Assembly (NCBI RefSeq): GCF_034353875.1
Contig: NZ_CP133784.1
Location: 4,802,501 to 4,866,500, forward strand
DNA length: 64,000 nt
Direction of reading: 5' to 3'
Origin: Pseudomonas sp. MH9.2
Lineage (GTDB): Bacteria; Pseudomonadota; Gammaproteobacteria; Pseudomonadales; Pseudomonadaceae
The notes under the pieces are model-generated. The model saw only the letters and a program-made list of their open reading frames with translations. It was not told the origin of the DNA and did no database searches. The stretch's first letter is position 1, and every line of letters starts with the position of its first letter. A program made the position numbers and the translations under genes. Shown here one piece after another: positions 38,370 to 47,335 of the stretch.

Positions 38370-39509
38370 TCACTTGGCCTGAGGCGGCAAGTCATTGGCG
38401 ATCATTTCGCCAAATGGCCCGGTCAGGTTGGTGATCCCGCGACCGGCCAGGCTCGCGTAGGGCTCGGGCAGCAGCGGAAACACCAACTCGGCGAAGCGGT
38501 AGGCTTCTTCGAGGTGCGGGTAGCCGGAGAAGATGAAGCTCTCGATCCCCAGGTCCGCATATTCTTTGATCCGTGCCGCGACCTCTTGCGGGTTGCCCAC
38601 CAGCGCGGTGCCAGCCCCCCCACGAACCAGGCCGACACCGGCCCACAGATTTGGTGCGATTTCCAGATTATCGCGACGCCCGTCGTGCAGCGCTGCCATG
38701 CGTCGCTGGCCCTCGGAGTCGAAGCGCGAGAACGACTTCTGCGCGGCCGCGATGGTTTCGTCGCTGATGTGCTCGATCAGGGTATCGGCGGCTTTCCAAG
38801 CCTCTTCGCTGGTTTCACGCACAATCACATGCAGACGAATACCGAAACGCACGGTGCGTCCTTTGCGTGCGGCACGTTCGCGAACGTCAGCGATCTTCTC
38901 GGCGACGGCGGCTGGCGGCTCACCCCAGGTCAGGTACACATCCACCTGCTCGGCGGCCAGTTCGTGAGCAGCCTCGGAAGATCCCCCGAAGTACAGCGGT
39001 GGATAGGGTTTCTGAATCGGTGGGTATAGCGCTTTGGCGTTCTGCACGCGCAAATGCTTGCCTTCAAAATCCACGGCTTCGCCTTGCAGCACGCGACGCC
39101 AGATGTGCAGAAACTCGTCGGTGACTTCGTAGCGCTCGCTGTGATCGAGATAGATACCGTCGCCACGGTTTTCATCCGGGTCGCCGCCGGTCACCACGTT
39201 AATCAACAGTCGGCCACCGGACAGTCGATCCAGGGTTGCCGCCATCCGCGCGGACACGGTCGGCGAGATAATGCCGGGACGGATGGCCACTAGATACTTC
39301 AGGCGCTCGGTCAATGGCACCAGCGCCGAGGCGATGACCCAGGAGTCTTCGCAAGAGCGGCCAGTGGGGATCAGCACCCCGTGATAACCCAAGTCATCCG
39401 CTGCCTGGGCCACTTGTTTGAGGTAATTCAAGGTGACGGGGCGGGCGCCTTTGGTGGTGCCCAGGTAATGGCCGTCGCCGTGAGTAGGGAGGAACCAGAA
39501 AACATCCAT
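38370..39509 (-). CDS. msuD: FMNH2-dependent alkanesulfonate monooxygenase (MsuD/SsuD)
   Basis: The 379-residue luciferase-like protein begins [21 protein letters not shown] and contains [34 protein letters not shown] and [15 protein letters not shown], diagnostic of SsuD/MsuD. It splits C1 or longer alkanesulfonates into sulfite and an aldehyde using FMNH2 and oxygen. The company of msuC and sfnR favours MsuD (methanesulfonate). AAGGA lies 8 bases before the ATG at 39509. No flavin reductase gene (msuE) precedes it; a reductase, ssuE, is at 63.7 kb. Confidence 0.85.
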   Translation of the reverse strand: MDVFWFLPTHGDGHYLGTTKGARPVTLNYLKQVAQAADDLGYHGVLIPTGRSCEDSWVIASALVPLTERLKYLVAIRPGIISPTVSARMAATLDRLSGGRLLINVVTGGDPDENRGDGIYLDHSERYEVTDEFLHIWRRVLQGEAVDFEGKHLRVQNAKALYPPIQKPYPPLYFGGSSEAAHELAAEQVDVYLTWGEPPAAVAEKIADVRERAARKGRTVRFGIRLHVIVRETSEEAWKAADTLIEHISDETIAAAQKSFSRFDSEGQRRMAALHDGRRDNLEIAPNLWAGVGLVRGGAGTALVGNPQEVAARIKEYADLGIESFIFSGYPHLEEAYRFAELVFPLLPEPYASLAGRGITNLTGPFGEMIANDLPPQAK

Positions 39510-40094
39510 GACAAATCCTTCAAACAATGTGCAGCCAATTTTTTATAGACGCCGAACAGCAGTACGGCGCGTTATGCAGTAGGGCAAAAAAGCGGTGTCT
39601 CAGTCGGTAATGAAGTTCACGGGCTCAGAGCAAGAGCTGTATCAACGAGCCCCCCGTATTCACACCTTGGGCAGCGCTGGCTAGCGTCAGTCACCTGTTC
39701 ACCGGCAACGCTTTTGTTGAATGACTGTTGCCGGGCAAACAGTTGCTGGGCCAACACTGCATTGAGTCAGTGCTAGTTATAAAGCTTATGAGTTATTCCT
39801 CAAAAGAACCTAATTTCATATTTTTATAACTTTAATATATATGTATGAGTCCTATGCTCGGGCGCTGCAGGCTTGCAGTGCTACGCGAGGCTGCGAGGCC
39901 CGACACACTCAAGGCGCCATCATGGGCGCGCACGTAGACGCATCAATGGCGAGCAGTGATGGCATGGGGCATGGTTCGTGTTTGATCGCCGAAAAAGGTA
40001 CTTCAGTACCGAGAGTCGCCAAGCAGCGGTTCTGGAAAAACTAAATCATGTGATAGTTTTCGCCGTCCAATAGAAACCCCCAAAGGACGACCGG
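39510..40094. other. 585-base control region between msuD and ampC
   Basis: No credible gene; a 67-codon opening on the plus strand has odd composition and no ribosome site. It holds a possible minus-strand promoter (39776-39803) and several inverted repeats, the longest CCGGCAAC/GTTGCCGG (39702-39709 with 39727-39734). The part around 39780-39845 is very A+T-rich. Confidence 0.5.
39776..39803 (-). promoter_or_regulatory. possible promoter of msuD-msuC-sfnR
   Basis: On the minus strand TTGAGG, a 16-base spacer and TATAAC form a -35/-10 candidate, with a leader of about 260 bases to msuD. No sigma-54 (TGGCAC-N5-TTGC) site was found by eye. Confidence 0.3.
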
Positions 40095-41276
40095 ATGCAC
40101 TCGAATGGAAAATTCTGCGCACCGTTTCTCTTTCTTGTCTGTGCGGCTTTGTTCGGCACCTCAGCAGCTGCGGATACGGAAAAGTCGGATATTGACAACC
40201 TCGTGCAAGACGCCGCCCAGGCGATCATGCAGCAGTACAAGATTCCCGGCCTGGCTATTGCAGTTACCGCTAATGGTAAACAAAGCTTCTACAACTACGG
40301 GGTGGCCTCCAGGGAAACCGGGCGAAAGGTCACCCGCAATACGCTGTTCGAGATCGGATCGATCAGCAAAACGTTCACGGCGACCCTGGCCACTTACGCT
40401 CAGGTCAACGGTCGGCTTGCACTCAGTGACAACCCCGGCAAATACCTGCCGCAGCTCCAGGGCAGCCAGTTGGACAAGGTGACGCTGATCAACTTGGGGA
40501 CTCATACGGCGGGAGGGTTTCCCCTTCAGATTCCTGATGACGTCCAGAACAACGAGCAGTTAATGGACTACTTCAGGTCTTGGCAGCCCCTTTTCGCCCC
40601 TGGCACCTACAGGACTTACGCCAATCCCAGTATCGGCTTGCTTGGGATGATCGCTGCCAAGAGCATGAACATTCCTTTCGATGAGGCTCTTGAGGCCCAG
40701 CTTTTCCCGAAACTTGGCATGCACGGCAGCTACATCAATGTGCCTTCAAGCAATATGCCGCTCTATGCACAGGGCTATAACAAACAGGACGCTCCAGTCA
40801 GGCTTAGCCCAGGAGTGCTTGCAGCCGAAGCCTACGGAGTGAAAACCAGCGTCCAGGACTTGATTCGCTTCGTCGAGGTTAACCTGAACCTTACCCAGAC
40901 AGATGCCACGCTTAAGCGCGCAATCGCCGATACCCATATAGGTTACTTCCAGCTTGGTCCGATGACCCAGGACCTTATATGGGAACAATATGGGTACCCG
41001 GTTAGCCTCGATACGCTACTGGAAGGCAACTCTGACAAGATGGCTTATGAGCGTCAGGCGGCCACCAAGCTGACCCCGCCCCAGCCCCCGCAACAGGCGG
41101 TCTGGGTGAACAAGACGGGCTCAACCCGCGGGTTTGGAGCCTACGCTGCCTTCATCCCTGAGAAGAAGCTCGGCATTGTGATCCTGGCCAACAAGAATTA
41201 TCCCAACGAGCCTCGGGTTCGTTTGGCGTATCAAATCCTGAGCAAATTGGATTGCTGCTCGCGAGCAGAGCACTGA
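40095..41276 (+). CDS. ampC: class C beta-lactamase (AmpC type)
   Basis: The 393-residue protein has a signal peptide (cleavage near GTSAAA-DTE, residue 26) and the three class C motifs: SISK with nucleophile Ser89 and Lys92, YAN at 175-177, and KTG at 340-342. It should hydrolyse beta-lactams in the periplasm. The segment before the substrate loop reads GTHTAGGFPLQ, close to the usual TYTAGGLPLQ. AAAGGA lies 8 bases before the ATG. No ampR is adjacent: the LysR gene downstream points the same way and belongs to the next module, so inducibility is unclear. Confidence 0.92.
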   Translation: MHSNGKFCAPFLFLVCAALFGTSAAADTEKSDIDNLVQDAAQAIMQQYKIPGLAIAVTANGKQSFYNYGVASRETGRKVTRNTLFEIGSISKTFTATLATYAQVNGRLALSDNPGKYLPQLQGSQLDKVTLINLGTHTAGGFPLQIPDDVQNNEQLMDYFRSWQPLFAPGTYRTYANPSIGLLGMIAAKSMNIPFDEALEAQLFPKLGMHGSYINVPSSNMPLYAQGYNKQDAPVRLSPGVLAAEAYGVKTSVQDLIRFVEVNLNLTQTDATLKRAIADTHIGYFQLGPMTQDLIWEQYGYPVSLDTLLEGNSDKMAYERQAATKLTPPQPPQQAVWVNKTGSTRGFGAYAAFIPEKKLGIVILANKNYPNEPRVRLAYQILSKLDCCSRAEH

Positions 41277-41393
41277 GGCATCTACCTGGGCCTACCACGG
41301 ACGTTTTTCGTGCAGGCGAGTGTGGGGTTTTAAACCTCAGCAGCTGATTTACGGATATCCTCGGCCTCATCGCGAAGCCGAGAGCCGCACCCC

Positions 41394-42314
41394 ATGCGCC
41401 ACAAAAACCTCACCCGTCGTCTTGACTTGATTACCCTGCAATTGTTTGTCGCCGTGCACGAAGAAGGCACGTTGACTCGGGCGGCTGCGCGGGAGGCGAT
41501 TGCGGTGTCGGCAGCCAGTAAGCGTTTGATGGAGTTGGAGAATGCACTGGGCATTGGCCTGTTCATGCGTAACGCTAAAGGCATGGCATTGACCGCAGCG
41601 GGGGAAACGCTGTTGCACCATGCGCGGCGGATGCTGTTCGATGTGGAAAAAATCGGCCTGGAACTAGGCGAACATATTCAGGGCGTACGCGGTTATGTGC
41701 GGATGCTGGCGAACCTGTCGGCGATCATCCAGTTTCTGCCGGAAGACCTGCACGACTTCGTCTCCAGCCATGAGCAAGTGAAAATCGACCTCGAAGAACG
41801 CCCCAGCAATGGCGTGGTGCAGGGCATCATTGATGGCGTGGCGGACATCGGCATTTGTTCGATGGACACCGACACCCAAAGCCTGTTCAGCGTGCCTTAT
41901 CGCCAGGATACGCTGGCGGTCGTGATGCGCAGCGACCATCCCTTGGCCGATCGTGATCACGTGGCCTTTGCCGATACCCTGGACTATGACTATGTCGGTC
42001 TGCATGCGGCCAGTTCGATCAACATGCGCACCCACGCAGCGGCTCGTGCCTGCGGGCGGATCGTGCGCCTGCGGATTCATGTCCCAGGTTTCGATGCGGT
42101 GTGCCGGATGGTGCAGGCCAATATGGGCATCGGCATCCTGCCGCAAAAGGCGTATGAACTGTTCGGTCGCTCGCTCGGGTTGACGGCGGTGGCGTTGAGC
42201 GATGATTGGTCCGAACGCACCTTGTTGCTGGTAGCCCGCGACCAGGCATCGTTGTCACCGGTCAGCTGTTTGTTGTTCGAACACTTGCGCCGCCTGGAAA
42301 ATCCCGCGAACTAG
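41394..42314 (+). CDS. LysR-type regulator of the adjacent CoA-transferase module
   Basis: The 306-residue protein has the N-terminal winged helix (LDLITLQLFVAVHEEGTLTRAAAREAIAVSAASKRLMELENALG) and a type 2 periplasmic-like effector domain. It lies 135 bases upstream of the CoA-transferase gene on the same strand, whereas LysR regulators are more often divergent. It probably activates the three-gene unit downstream in response to its acid substrate, which is inferred. Confidence 0.85.
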   Translation: MRHKNLTRRLDLITLQLFVAVHEEGTLTRAAAREAIAVSAASKRLMELENALGIGLFMRNAKGMALTAAGETLLHHARRMLFDVEKIGLELGEHIQGVRGYVRMLANLSAIIQFLPEDLHDFVSSHEQVKIDLEERPSNGVVQGIIDGVADIGICSMDTDTQSLFSVPYRQDTLAVVMRSDHPLADRDHVAFADTLDYDYVGLHAASSINMRTHAAARACGRIVRLRIHVPGFDAVCRMVQANMGIGILPQKAYELFGRSLGLTAVALSDDWSERTLLLVARDQASLSPVSCLLFEHLRRLENPAN

Positions 42315-42449
42315 ACACACCACCTCAAGCGTTCGCGTTTCGCGAACGACGCTTGCCAACAGAAGGTTGGATTCTTCAGTGCCTGGTCCTCTAGCCTTGG
42401 CTCACGTTACAAGGCTTACATTCCAATAAAAAAATATGAGGCACTGAAG

Positions 42450-43643
42450 ATGACGGCTCCCCTGAGTGGAATCCGCGTTATCGAGATTGGAACACTGATC
42501 GCGGCACCCTTCGCGGCGCGTCTGATGGCGGAGTTCGGCGCTGAAGTGATCAAGATCGAATCGATGGGGCAGGGCGATCCTCTTCGTAAATGGCGAAAAC
42601 TCCACGAGGGCACCTCCCTGTGGTGGTACCTCCAATCACGCAACAAAAAATCCCTTGCACTGAATCTCAAATCTCCCGAAGGCATCGCCATCGTCAAGCA
42701 GCTCGCTGAAAGCACCGACGTGCTGATCGAGAACTTGCGCCCCGGCGCCCTGGAAAAACTGGGTCTGGGCTGGGACGTTTTGCATGCGCTGAACCCCAAG
42801 CTGACCCTGGTGCGCATCTCAGGCTACGGCCAGACCGGTCCCTATCGTGACCGTCCCGGTTTTGGCGCCATCGGCGAAGCCATGGGAGGTATTCGTTACA
42901 CCACCGGCACGCCTGGTTCACCGCCAGCGCGGGTCGGCGTCAGCCTGGGTGATTCGCTGGCATCGATGCACGCGGTGATGGGCGCACTGATGTCGTTGCT
43001 GCGGGTGAAGACCGGGCAGGGCGAAGGTCAGGTTGTCGATGTGTCGCTGGTCGAAAGCGTGTTCAACGTCATGGAAAGTCTGGTACCGGAATACGCCATG
43101 CAAGGCCATATACGTGAGCGCAGCGGCGGCGCCTTGCCAGGCATCGCACCTTCCAACACCTACCCGACTGCCGACGGCGCCTACGTGGTGATTGCGGGCA
43201 ATAGCGACCCGATTTACAAGCGACTGATGCAGGTCATCGGCCGCCCCGACTTGGGCGAAAACCCCGAATTGACGCATAACGATGGTCGGGCGCTGCAGAG
43301 CGCGATGCTCGATGAAGCGATCAGCACCTGGACCTTGAGCCAGCCCATCGACACCGTGTTGCAGGCCCTGGAAACGGCTGAGGTGCCGGCCGGGCGCATC
43401 TACTCAGTGGCTGACATCGTTGCCGATCCGCACTATCAGGCACGCGACATGATTCTCGACGCCGAGTTGCCGGGCGGGGCTGCGGTGAAGATGCCGGGCA
43501 TCGTGCCCAAACTTTCCGAGACACCGGGCTCAATCAATTGGCAGGGGCCAAGCCTGGGCCAGCACACCTCCAGCGTACTCAGCGAACTGGGCATGACCGA
43601 GCAGGATATCGCCCGACTCAAACACGATGGAGTGGTCCAATGA
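42450..43643 (+). CDS. CaiB/BaiF family CoA-transferase
   Basis: The 397-residue class III CoA-transferase shows IRVIEIGTLIAAPFAARLMAEFGAEVIKIE at the N-terminus, SRNKKSLALNLKSPEG, and the catalytic Asp168 in VSLGDSLASMHAVMGAL. It should move CoA from a donor such as succinyl-CoA to a carboxylic acid. Its stop overlaps the start of the HMG-CoA-lyase-like gene (ATGA), so their products probably act in sequence: activation, then cleavage. Hydroxymethylglutarate, citramalate or itaconate-type acids are candidates. Confidence 0.85.
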   Translation: MTAPLSGIRVIEIGTLIAAPFAARLMAEFGAEVIKIESMGQGDPLRKWRKLHEGTSLWWYLQSRNKKSLALNLKSPEGIAIVKQLAESTDVLIENLRPGALEKLGLGWDVLHALNPKLTLVRISGYGQTGPYRDRPGFGAIGEAMGGIRYTTGTPGSPPARVGVSLGDSLASMHAVMGALMSLLRVKTGQGEGQVVDVSLVESVFNVMESLVPEYAMQGHIRERSGGALPGIAPSNTYPTADGAYVVIAGNSDPIYKRLMQVIGRPDLGENPELTHNDGRALQSAMLDEAISTWTLSQPIDTVLQALETAEVPAGRIYSVADIVADPHYQARDMILDAELPGGAAVKMPGIVPKLSETPGSINWQGPSLGQHTSSVLSELGMTEQDIARLKHDGVVQ

Positions 43644-44578
43644 TTACTGACTATTCCGACAGCCTGATCGTCCAGGAGGTCGCGCCGCGAGACGGCCTGC
43701 AAATCGAGCCCAAGTGGGTAGAAACTGCCGACAAGATCGCCTTGATCGATCAATTGTCACTGGCCGGGTTTTCCCGTATCGAAGCAGGCTCCTTCGTCTC
43801 CCCCAAAGCCATCCCAGCGTTACGCGACGGTGAAGCGGTGTTTCTGGGCATCCAGCGTCAGCCTGGCGTGACCTACGTTGCGCTGGTGCCCAACCTCAAA
43901 GGTGCGCAGCGCGCCCTCAGCGCGGGTGCCGATGAGCTGAACCTGGTGATGTCCGCCAGCCAGACCCATAACCTGGCAAACATGCGCATGCGCTGCGAGC
44001 AATCGCTTACGGCATTTGCCGATGTGGTGGCACTGGCTCGCGGCACGTCGCTGGGCCTGAATGCCTCCATTGCCACCGCCTTCGGTTGCCCCTTCGAAGG
44101 CGTGACCAGCGAAGACCGGGTGATGCAGATCGTCGATGCTTATCTGGAGTTGGGCATGCAGGGCATCACCCTGGCCGACACAACAGGCATGGCCAATCCA
44201 CGTCAGGTCTATCGTCTGGTACAACGCGTATTGACGCAGGTTCCGGCGTCAATGCTGACGCTGCACTTCCACAACACCCGAGGTCTGGGCCTGAGCAATG
44301 TGTTGGCTGCATACGAGGCTGGCGCACGGCGCTTCGATGCCTCCCTTGGGGGGCTGGGAGGTTGTCCGTTCGCCCCTGGCGCCTCCGGCAACATCTGCAC
44401 CGAAGACCTGGTGAACCTGTGCGAGGAAATGGGTATTCACACCGGTACCGATCTGCCTCATTTGCTGGAGATGTCTCGCCGTCTGCCTGCGCTGTTGGGT
44501 CATGAAATGCCCGGTCAGGTAGCCAAGGCCGGTCGCAACTGCGACCTGCATTCCGCGCCGGAGAATATGCCCGTTTGA
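43640..44578 (+). CDS. hydroxymethylglutaryl-CoA lyase family protein
   Basis: The 312-residue TIM-barrel enzyme has the metal and catalytic motif EVAPRDGLQ (Arg17, Asp18), the HFHNTRGLG metal-binding His pair and the HMG-CoA lyase signature SLGGLGGCPFAPGASGN with its active-site Cys. It should cleave HMG-CoA or a related 3-hydroxy acyl-CoA to an acyl-CoA and a keto acid. It is coupled to the CoA-transferase by a 4-base overlap. The usual leucine-pathway neighbours (liu/gny genes) are absent, so a role separate from leucine breakdown is likely. Confidence 0.85.
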   Translation: MITDYSDSLIVQEVAPRDGLQIEPKWVETADKIALIDQLSLAGFSRIEAGSFVSPKAIPALRDGEAVFLGIQRQPGVTYVALVPNLKGAQRALSAGADELNLVMSASQTHNLANMRMRCEQSLTAFADVVALARGTSLGLNASIATAFGCPFEGVTSEDRVMQIVDAYLELGMQGITLADTTGMANPRQVYRLVQRVLTQVPASMLTLHFHNTRGLGLSNVLAAYEAGARRFDASLGGLGGCPFAPGASGNICTEDLVNLCEEMGIHTGTDLPHLLEMSRRLPALLGHEMPGQVAKAGRNCDLHSAPENMPV

Positions 44579-44678
44579 TCCTGTTTCACCCCTTAGCGTG
44601 ACCAAGGGGGCACACGCCCCCGGACCAGACAACAAAAACAATCGGACACCCACGGGAAGTCCGTCTGGAGAAAATGAA

Positions 44679-46016
44679 ATGACAATCTCTGTTCTGAACG
44701 CGGACAGCAGTCCTGCCGAGATCGTGAGCGCGGAAAAGGCCCTGATCAGTAAAGTCGCCTGGCGCCTGATGCCATTGATCATGGTCTGCTACCTGTTCGC
44801 CTTCTTCGACCGCATCAACATCAGCTTCGCCAAATTCCAGCTACAGACTGACCTGAGCCTGAGCGACACCGCTTATGGTCTCGGCGCGGGGCTGTTCGTG
44901 GTCGGTTACGTGCTGTTCGAAGTGCCCAGCAACATGATGCTGTACAAGGTCGGCGCACGGCGCTGGATCGCCCGGATCATGATGTCCTGGGGTGTGGCGA
45001 CGGCGCTGATGGTCTTCGTCAATACTGAATGGCAGTTCTACGGTTTGCGCTTCATCATTGGCGCGATGGAAGCGGGCTTCGCGCCGGGCGTGCTGTATTA
45101 CCTGACGTTGTGGTTCCCACAGCACTATCGCGGGCGGATCACCTCGATGCTGTTCCTGGCCTCGGCCTTCGCCGGTCTGATTGGCGCGCCGCTCTCGGGC
45201 CTGGTCCTCGGTCATCTTGATGGCGTGATGAACATGCGCGGCTGGCACTGGCTGTTCCTGCTGGGCGGTTTACCCTGTGTGCTGCTGGGCCTGTTGGTGT
45301 TGGTTGTCCTCAAGGACAAGATCGCCGATGCGCATTGGCTGACGGGCCAGGAAAAGACCTATTTGGCCAGCCGCGTCGCCCACCACGAACCCCACAAAGG
45401 CGGCGGCTCCTTGCTGGCGGCATTGAAGCTGCCAGGCTTCTTGATGCTCGGGCTGATTTACTTCTTGATTCAAGTGGCGTCCTATGGCCTCAACTTCTGG
45501 GCCCCGCAGTTGATTCGCAGCGCTGGCACTGAAAGCCCGGTGATCATCGGTTTGCTTACGGCTATCCCGTATATCTGTGGCGCCATCAGCATGGTGGTAG
45601 TTGGGCGGATGTCCGATGCCAGCGGCGAACGGCGCAAATACGTGGCCGGTTTGGTGGTGCTGGGAGCGATCGGTTTCTTTAGCGCCGGGATATTCGCCGA
45701 GCACACGTTGTTTCTTATCATCTCCCTGAGTTTGCTGGGTGCAGGCATCGTCGCCTCAATCCCTGCCTTCTGGGCCCTGCCACCAAAACTGCTGGCCGGT
45801 GCTGGCGCAGGTGCAGCCGGCGGTATTGCGGTAATCAATACCCTCGGGCAGTTCGGCGGTATCGTCAGCCCGATCATGGTCGGCCGAATCAAAGACCTGA
45901 CCGGCAGCACCACCCCAGCGCTGTACGTGATCGGCATCGCCAGCCTGATTGCCGCCGGGCTGCTGCTTTGGGCTTTGCCGGCCAAACTGCGGACGCTTGA
46001 CAAGACCGATCAGTGA
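44679..46016 (+). CDS. MFS transporter, anion:cation symporter (ACS) family
   Basis: The 445-residue protein has 12 predicted helices and ACS-family text: LMPLIMVCYLFAFFDRINISFAKFQLQTDLSLSDTAYGLGAGLFVVGYVLFEVPSN and GAMEAGFAPGVLYYLTLWFPQHYRGR. It should import an organic acid with protons. The ATG at 44679 has GGAG 8 bases upstream. As the third gene after the CoA-transferase and lyase, it probably brings in their substrate. Confidence 0.87.
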   Translation: MTISVLNADSSPAEIVSAEKALISKVAWRLMPLIMVCYLFAFFDRINISFAKFQLQTDLSLSDTAYGLGAGLFVVGYVLFEVPSNMMLYKVGARRWIARIMMSWGVATALMVFVNTEWQFYGLRFIIGAMEAGFAPGVLYYLTLWFPQHYRGRITSMLFLASAFAGLIGAPLSGLVLGHLDGVMNMRGWHWLFLLGGLPCVLLGLLVLVVLKDKIADAHWLTGQEKTYLASRVAHHEPHKGGGSLLAALKLPGFLMLGLIYFLIQVASYGLNFWAPQLIRSAGTESPVIIGLLTAIPYICGAISMVVVGRMSDASGERRKYVAGLVVLGAIGFFSAGIFAEHTLFLIISLSLLGAGIVASIPAFWALPPKLLAGAGAGAAGGIAVINTLGQFGGIVSPIMVGRIKDLTGSTTPALYVIGIASLIAAGLLLWALPAKLRTLDKTDQ

Positions 46017-46139
46017 TTGCCAATCGACCAAGGCTCCTGCCTTGGTCGGCCTCATCGCAGCCTTCACTCGTCGCCTCCCCGAAACTTTGTCTCGACGCTC
46101 CTGCCATTTCTATAACACGACAGCGCAGGGAGTCAGGTG

Positions 46140-46526
46140 ATGGCACGAGCAATCTGGAAGGGTGCGATCGGTTTCGGGCTGGTGCATATCCCGGTCGCGT
46201 TGAAGCGCAGTATGGAACCGGTCGGTTACAAGCGGATCAACAAGGTCACCGGCAAGGAAATGACCCCGGAAAATATCGTCAAGGATATGAGCGTCGATTG
46301 GCAGCCCGATGAGTACCGTGACACCTTCGAAGAAAAGATCATGCAACTGGTCGAGACCAAGGGCCGCGAAGGAAAAATCGAGGATGTCGAAACCAGTGTC
46401 GGCGAACTGGAGCGCAAAAGCGCCGATGTCATTGACCTCACCGAGTTGCTCAAGCGCAGCCTGAGCAGCAAAAGCCCGGCCAAAGGACGGGCACCTGCCC
46501 GAAAGAAAACCAGCAAAGCCTCTTGA
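46140..46526 (+). pseudogene. ku: ku remnant with two in-frame internal deletions
   Basis: An intact 128-codon frame with GGGAG before its ATG. It reads as pieces of bacterial Ku, the DNA-end-binding protein of NHEJ: residues 1-21 (MARAIWKGAIGFGLVHIPVAL), 22-48 (RSMEPVGYKRINKVTGKEMTPENIVK) and 49-128 (the C-terminal DWQPDEYRDTFEEKIMQLVE region and Lys-rich tail). Full-length Pseudomonas Ku is about 270-290 residues. About 15-20 residues are missing at the first join and well over 100 at the second, removing the ring-forming core. The frame is kept, so a mini-protein could still be made, but end-binding should be lost. Confidence 0.82.
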
Positions 46527-46579
46527 GGTCTCTTTAAGCAAATCTCCACCTGCTCCGATCCAGCGCAAGGTAATCGATC

Positions 46580-47141
46580 ATGGCCAAGCCATTGAGTGAG
46601 TACGCTCGCAAACGCAATTTCGACATCACTTCCGAGCCGTCGAAGCTTGCTGATCGAAAGCAGACCTCGCGCGGGGCCAAGTCATTGAGTTTTGTGGTGC
46701 AAAAGCACGAAGCGCGCGACCTGCAGAGGAGTACGACCTCGTCGAGGCGCTACCGAAGAGCGTGATCAGTGGCGCGACTGTGGGTGAGACACGCACTGTG
46801 GATACAACCAAAAAAGCCAAAACGTCCTTCCACGTTCCTGACACGCTGGCGCCTCAGTTGGCAACGCTGGTCGATAGACCGCCGAGTGGCGAATGGCTGT
46901 ATGAAATCAAATTCGACGGCTACCGGATCCTGACCCATTTCAGCGCTGGACAGGTGCGCCTGCTCCGCCGCAACGGCAACGACTGGACTGAGCGATTACC
47001 ACTGCAAGCCAAGGCTCTGGCAGCCCTTACGTGTCCAAACGCAGCCCGGACTGGATCAAACTCAAGTGTCGTTTACGTCAGGCGGCATTTATCGCCCTGC
47101 GTAGCGACAAGCCAGCGGGTGACGTGGTCCGCGAGCATCTT
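46580..47141 (+). pseudogene. ligD: ligD remnant with multiple deletions
   Basis: Three pieces of the NHEJ DNA ligase D follow in order. Piece 1 (46580-46723) is the N-terminus MAKPLSEYARKR ... FVVQKHEARDL. Piece 2 (46726-47028, another frame) starts EEYDLVEALP and includes the ligase active-site KFDG region (EWLYEIKFDGYRIL). Piece 3 (47028 to about 47141, third frame) has SKRSPDWIKLKC and ALRSDKPAGDVVREH. Most of the phosphoesterase domain, the middle of the ligase domain and the polymerase domain are missing. Normal LigD in this genus exceeds 800 residues. It is beyond repair by one mutation. Confidence 0.82.
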
Positions 47142-47335
47142 CTCTCTGCACGCACTCGAAGCTTACGATGCCTTGAAGAGTTAGCTTCTGTCTTGAACGG
47201 TCAGGAAATGCCTTGCTGGCTGGTAGGCACATTGGTATGTCTTGCCAGCCAGCGGTTTCTGTTCGGATCGCTGCTATTCGCTGCAGGCCATTTGCCATAC
47301 CATCGGTCCATTCAATGGAAAGAGAGGGTACGTAC

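Noticed and set aside
39660..39760. Sigma-54 promoter before the msu operon
   Set aside because: The GG and GC elements seen on the minus strand have wrong spacing (14 instead of 10 bases).
39841..40044. 67-codon plus-strand opening before ampC
   Set aside because: No ribosome site, unnatural composition and no recognisable homology; treated as chance within a control region.
41394..42314. AmpR regulator for the beta-lactamase
   Set aside because: It is downstream, on the same strand, and directly precedes the CoA-transferase module; no divergent arrangement.
46140..46526. Functional short Ku protein
   Set aside because: The core that encircles DNA is missing and the partner ligD is also broken, so a remnant is the simpler reading; possible expression is noted as a finding.
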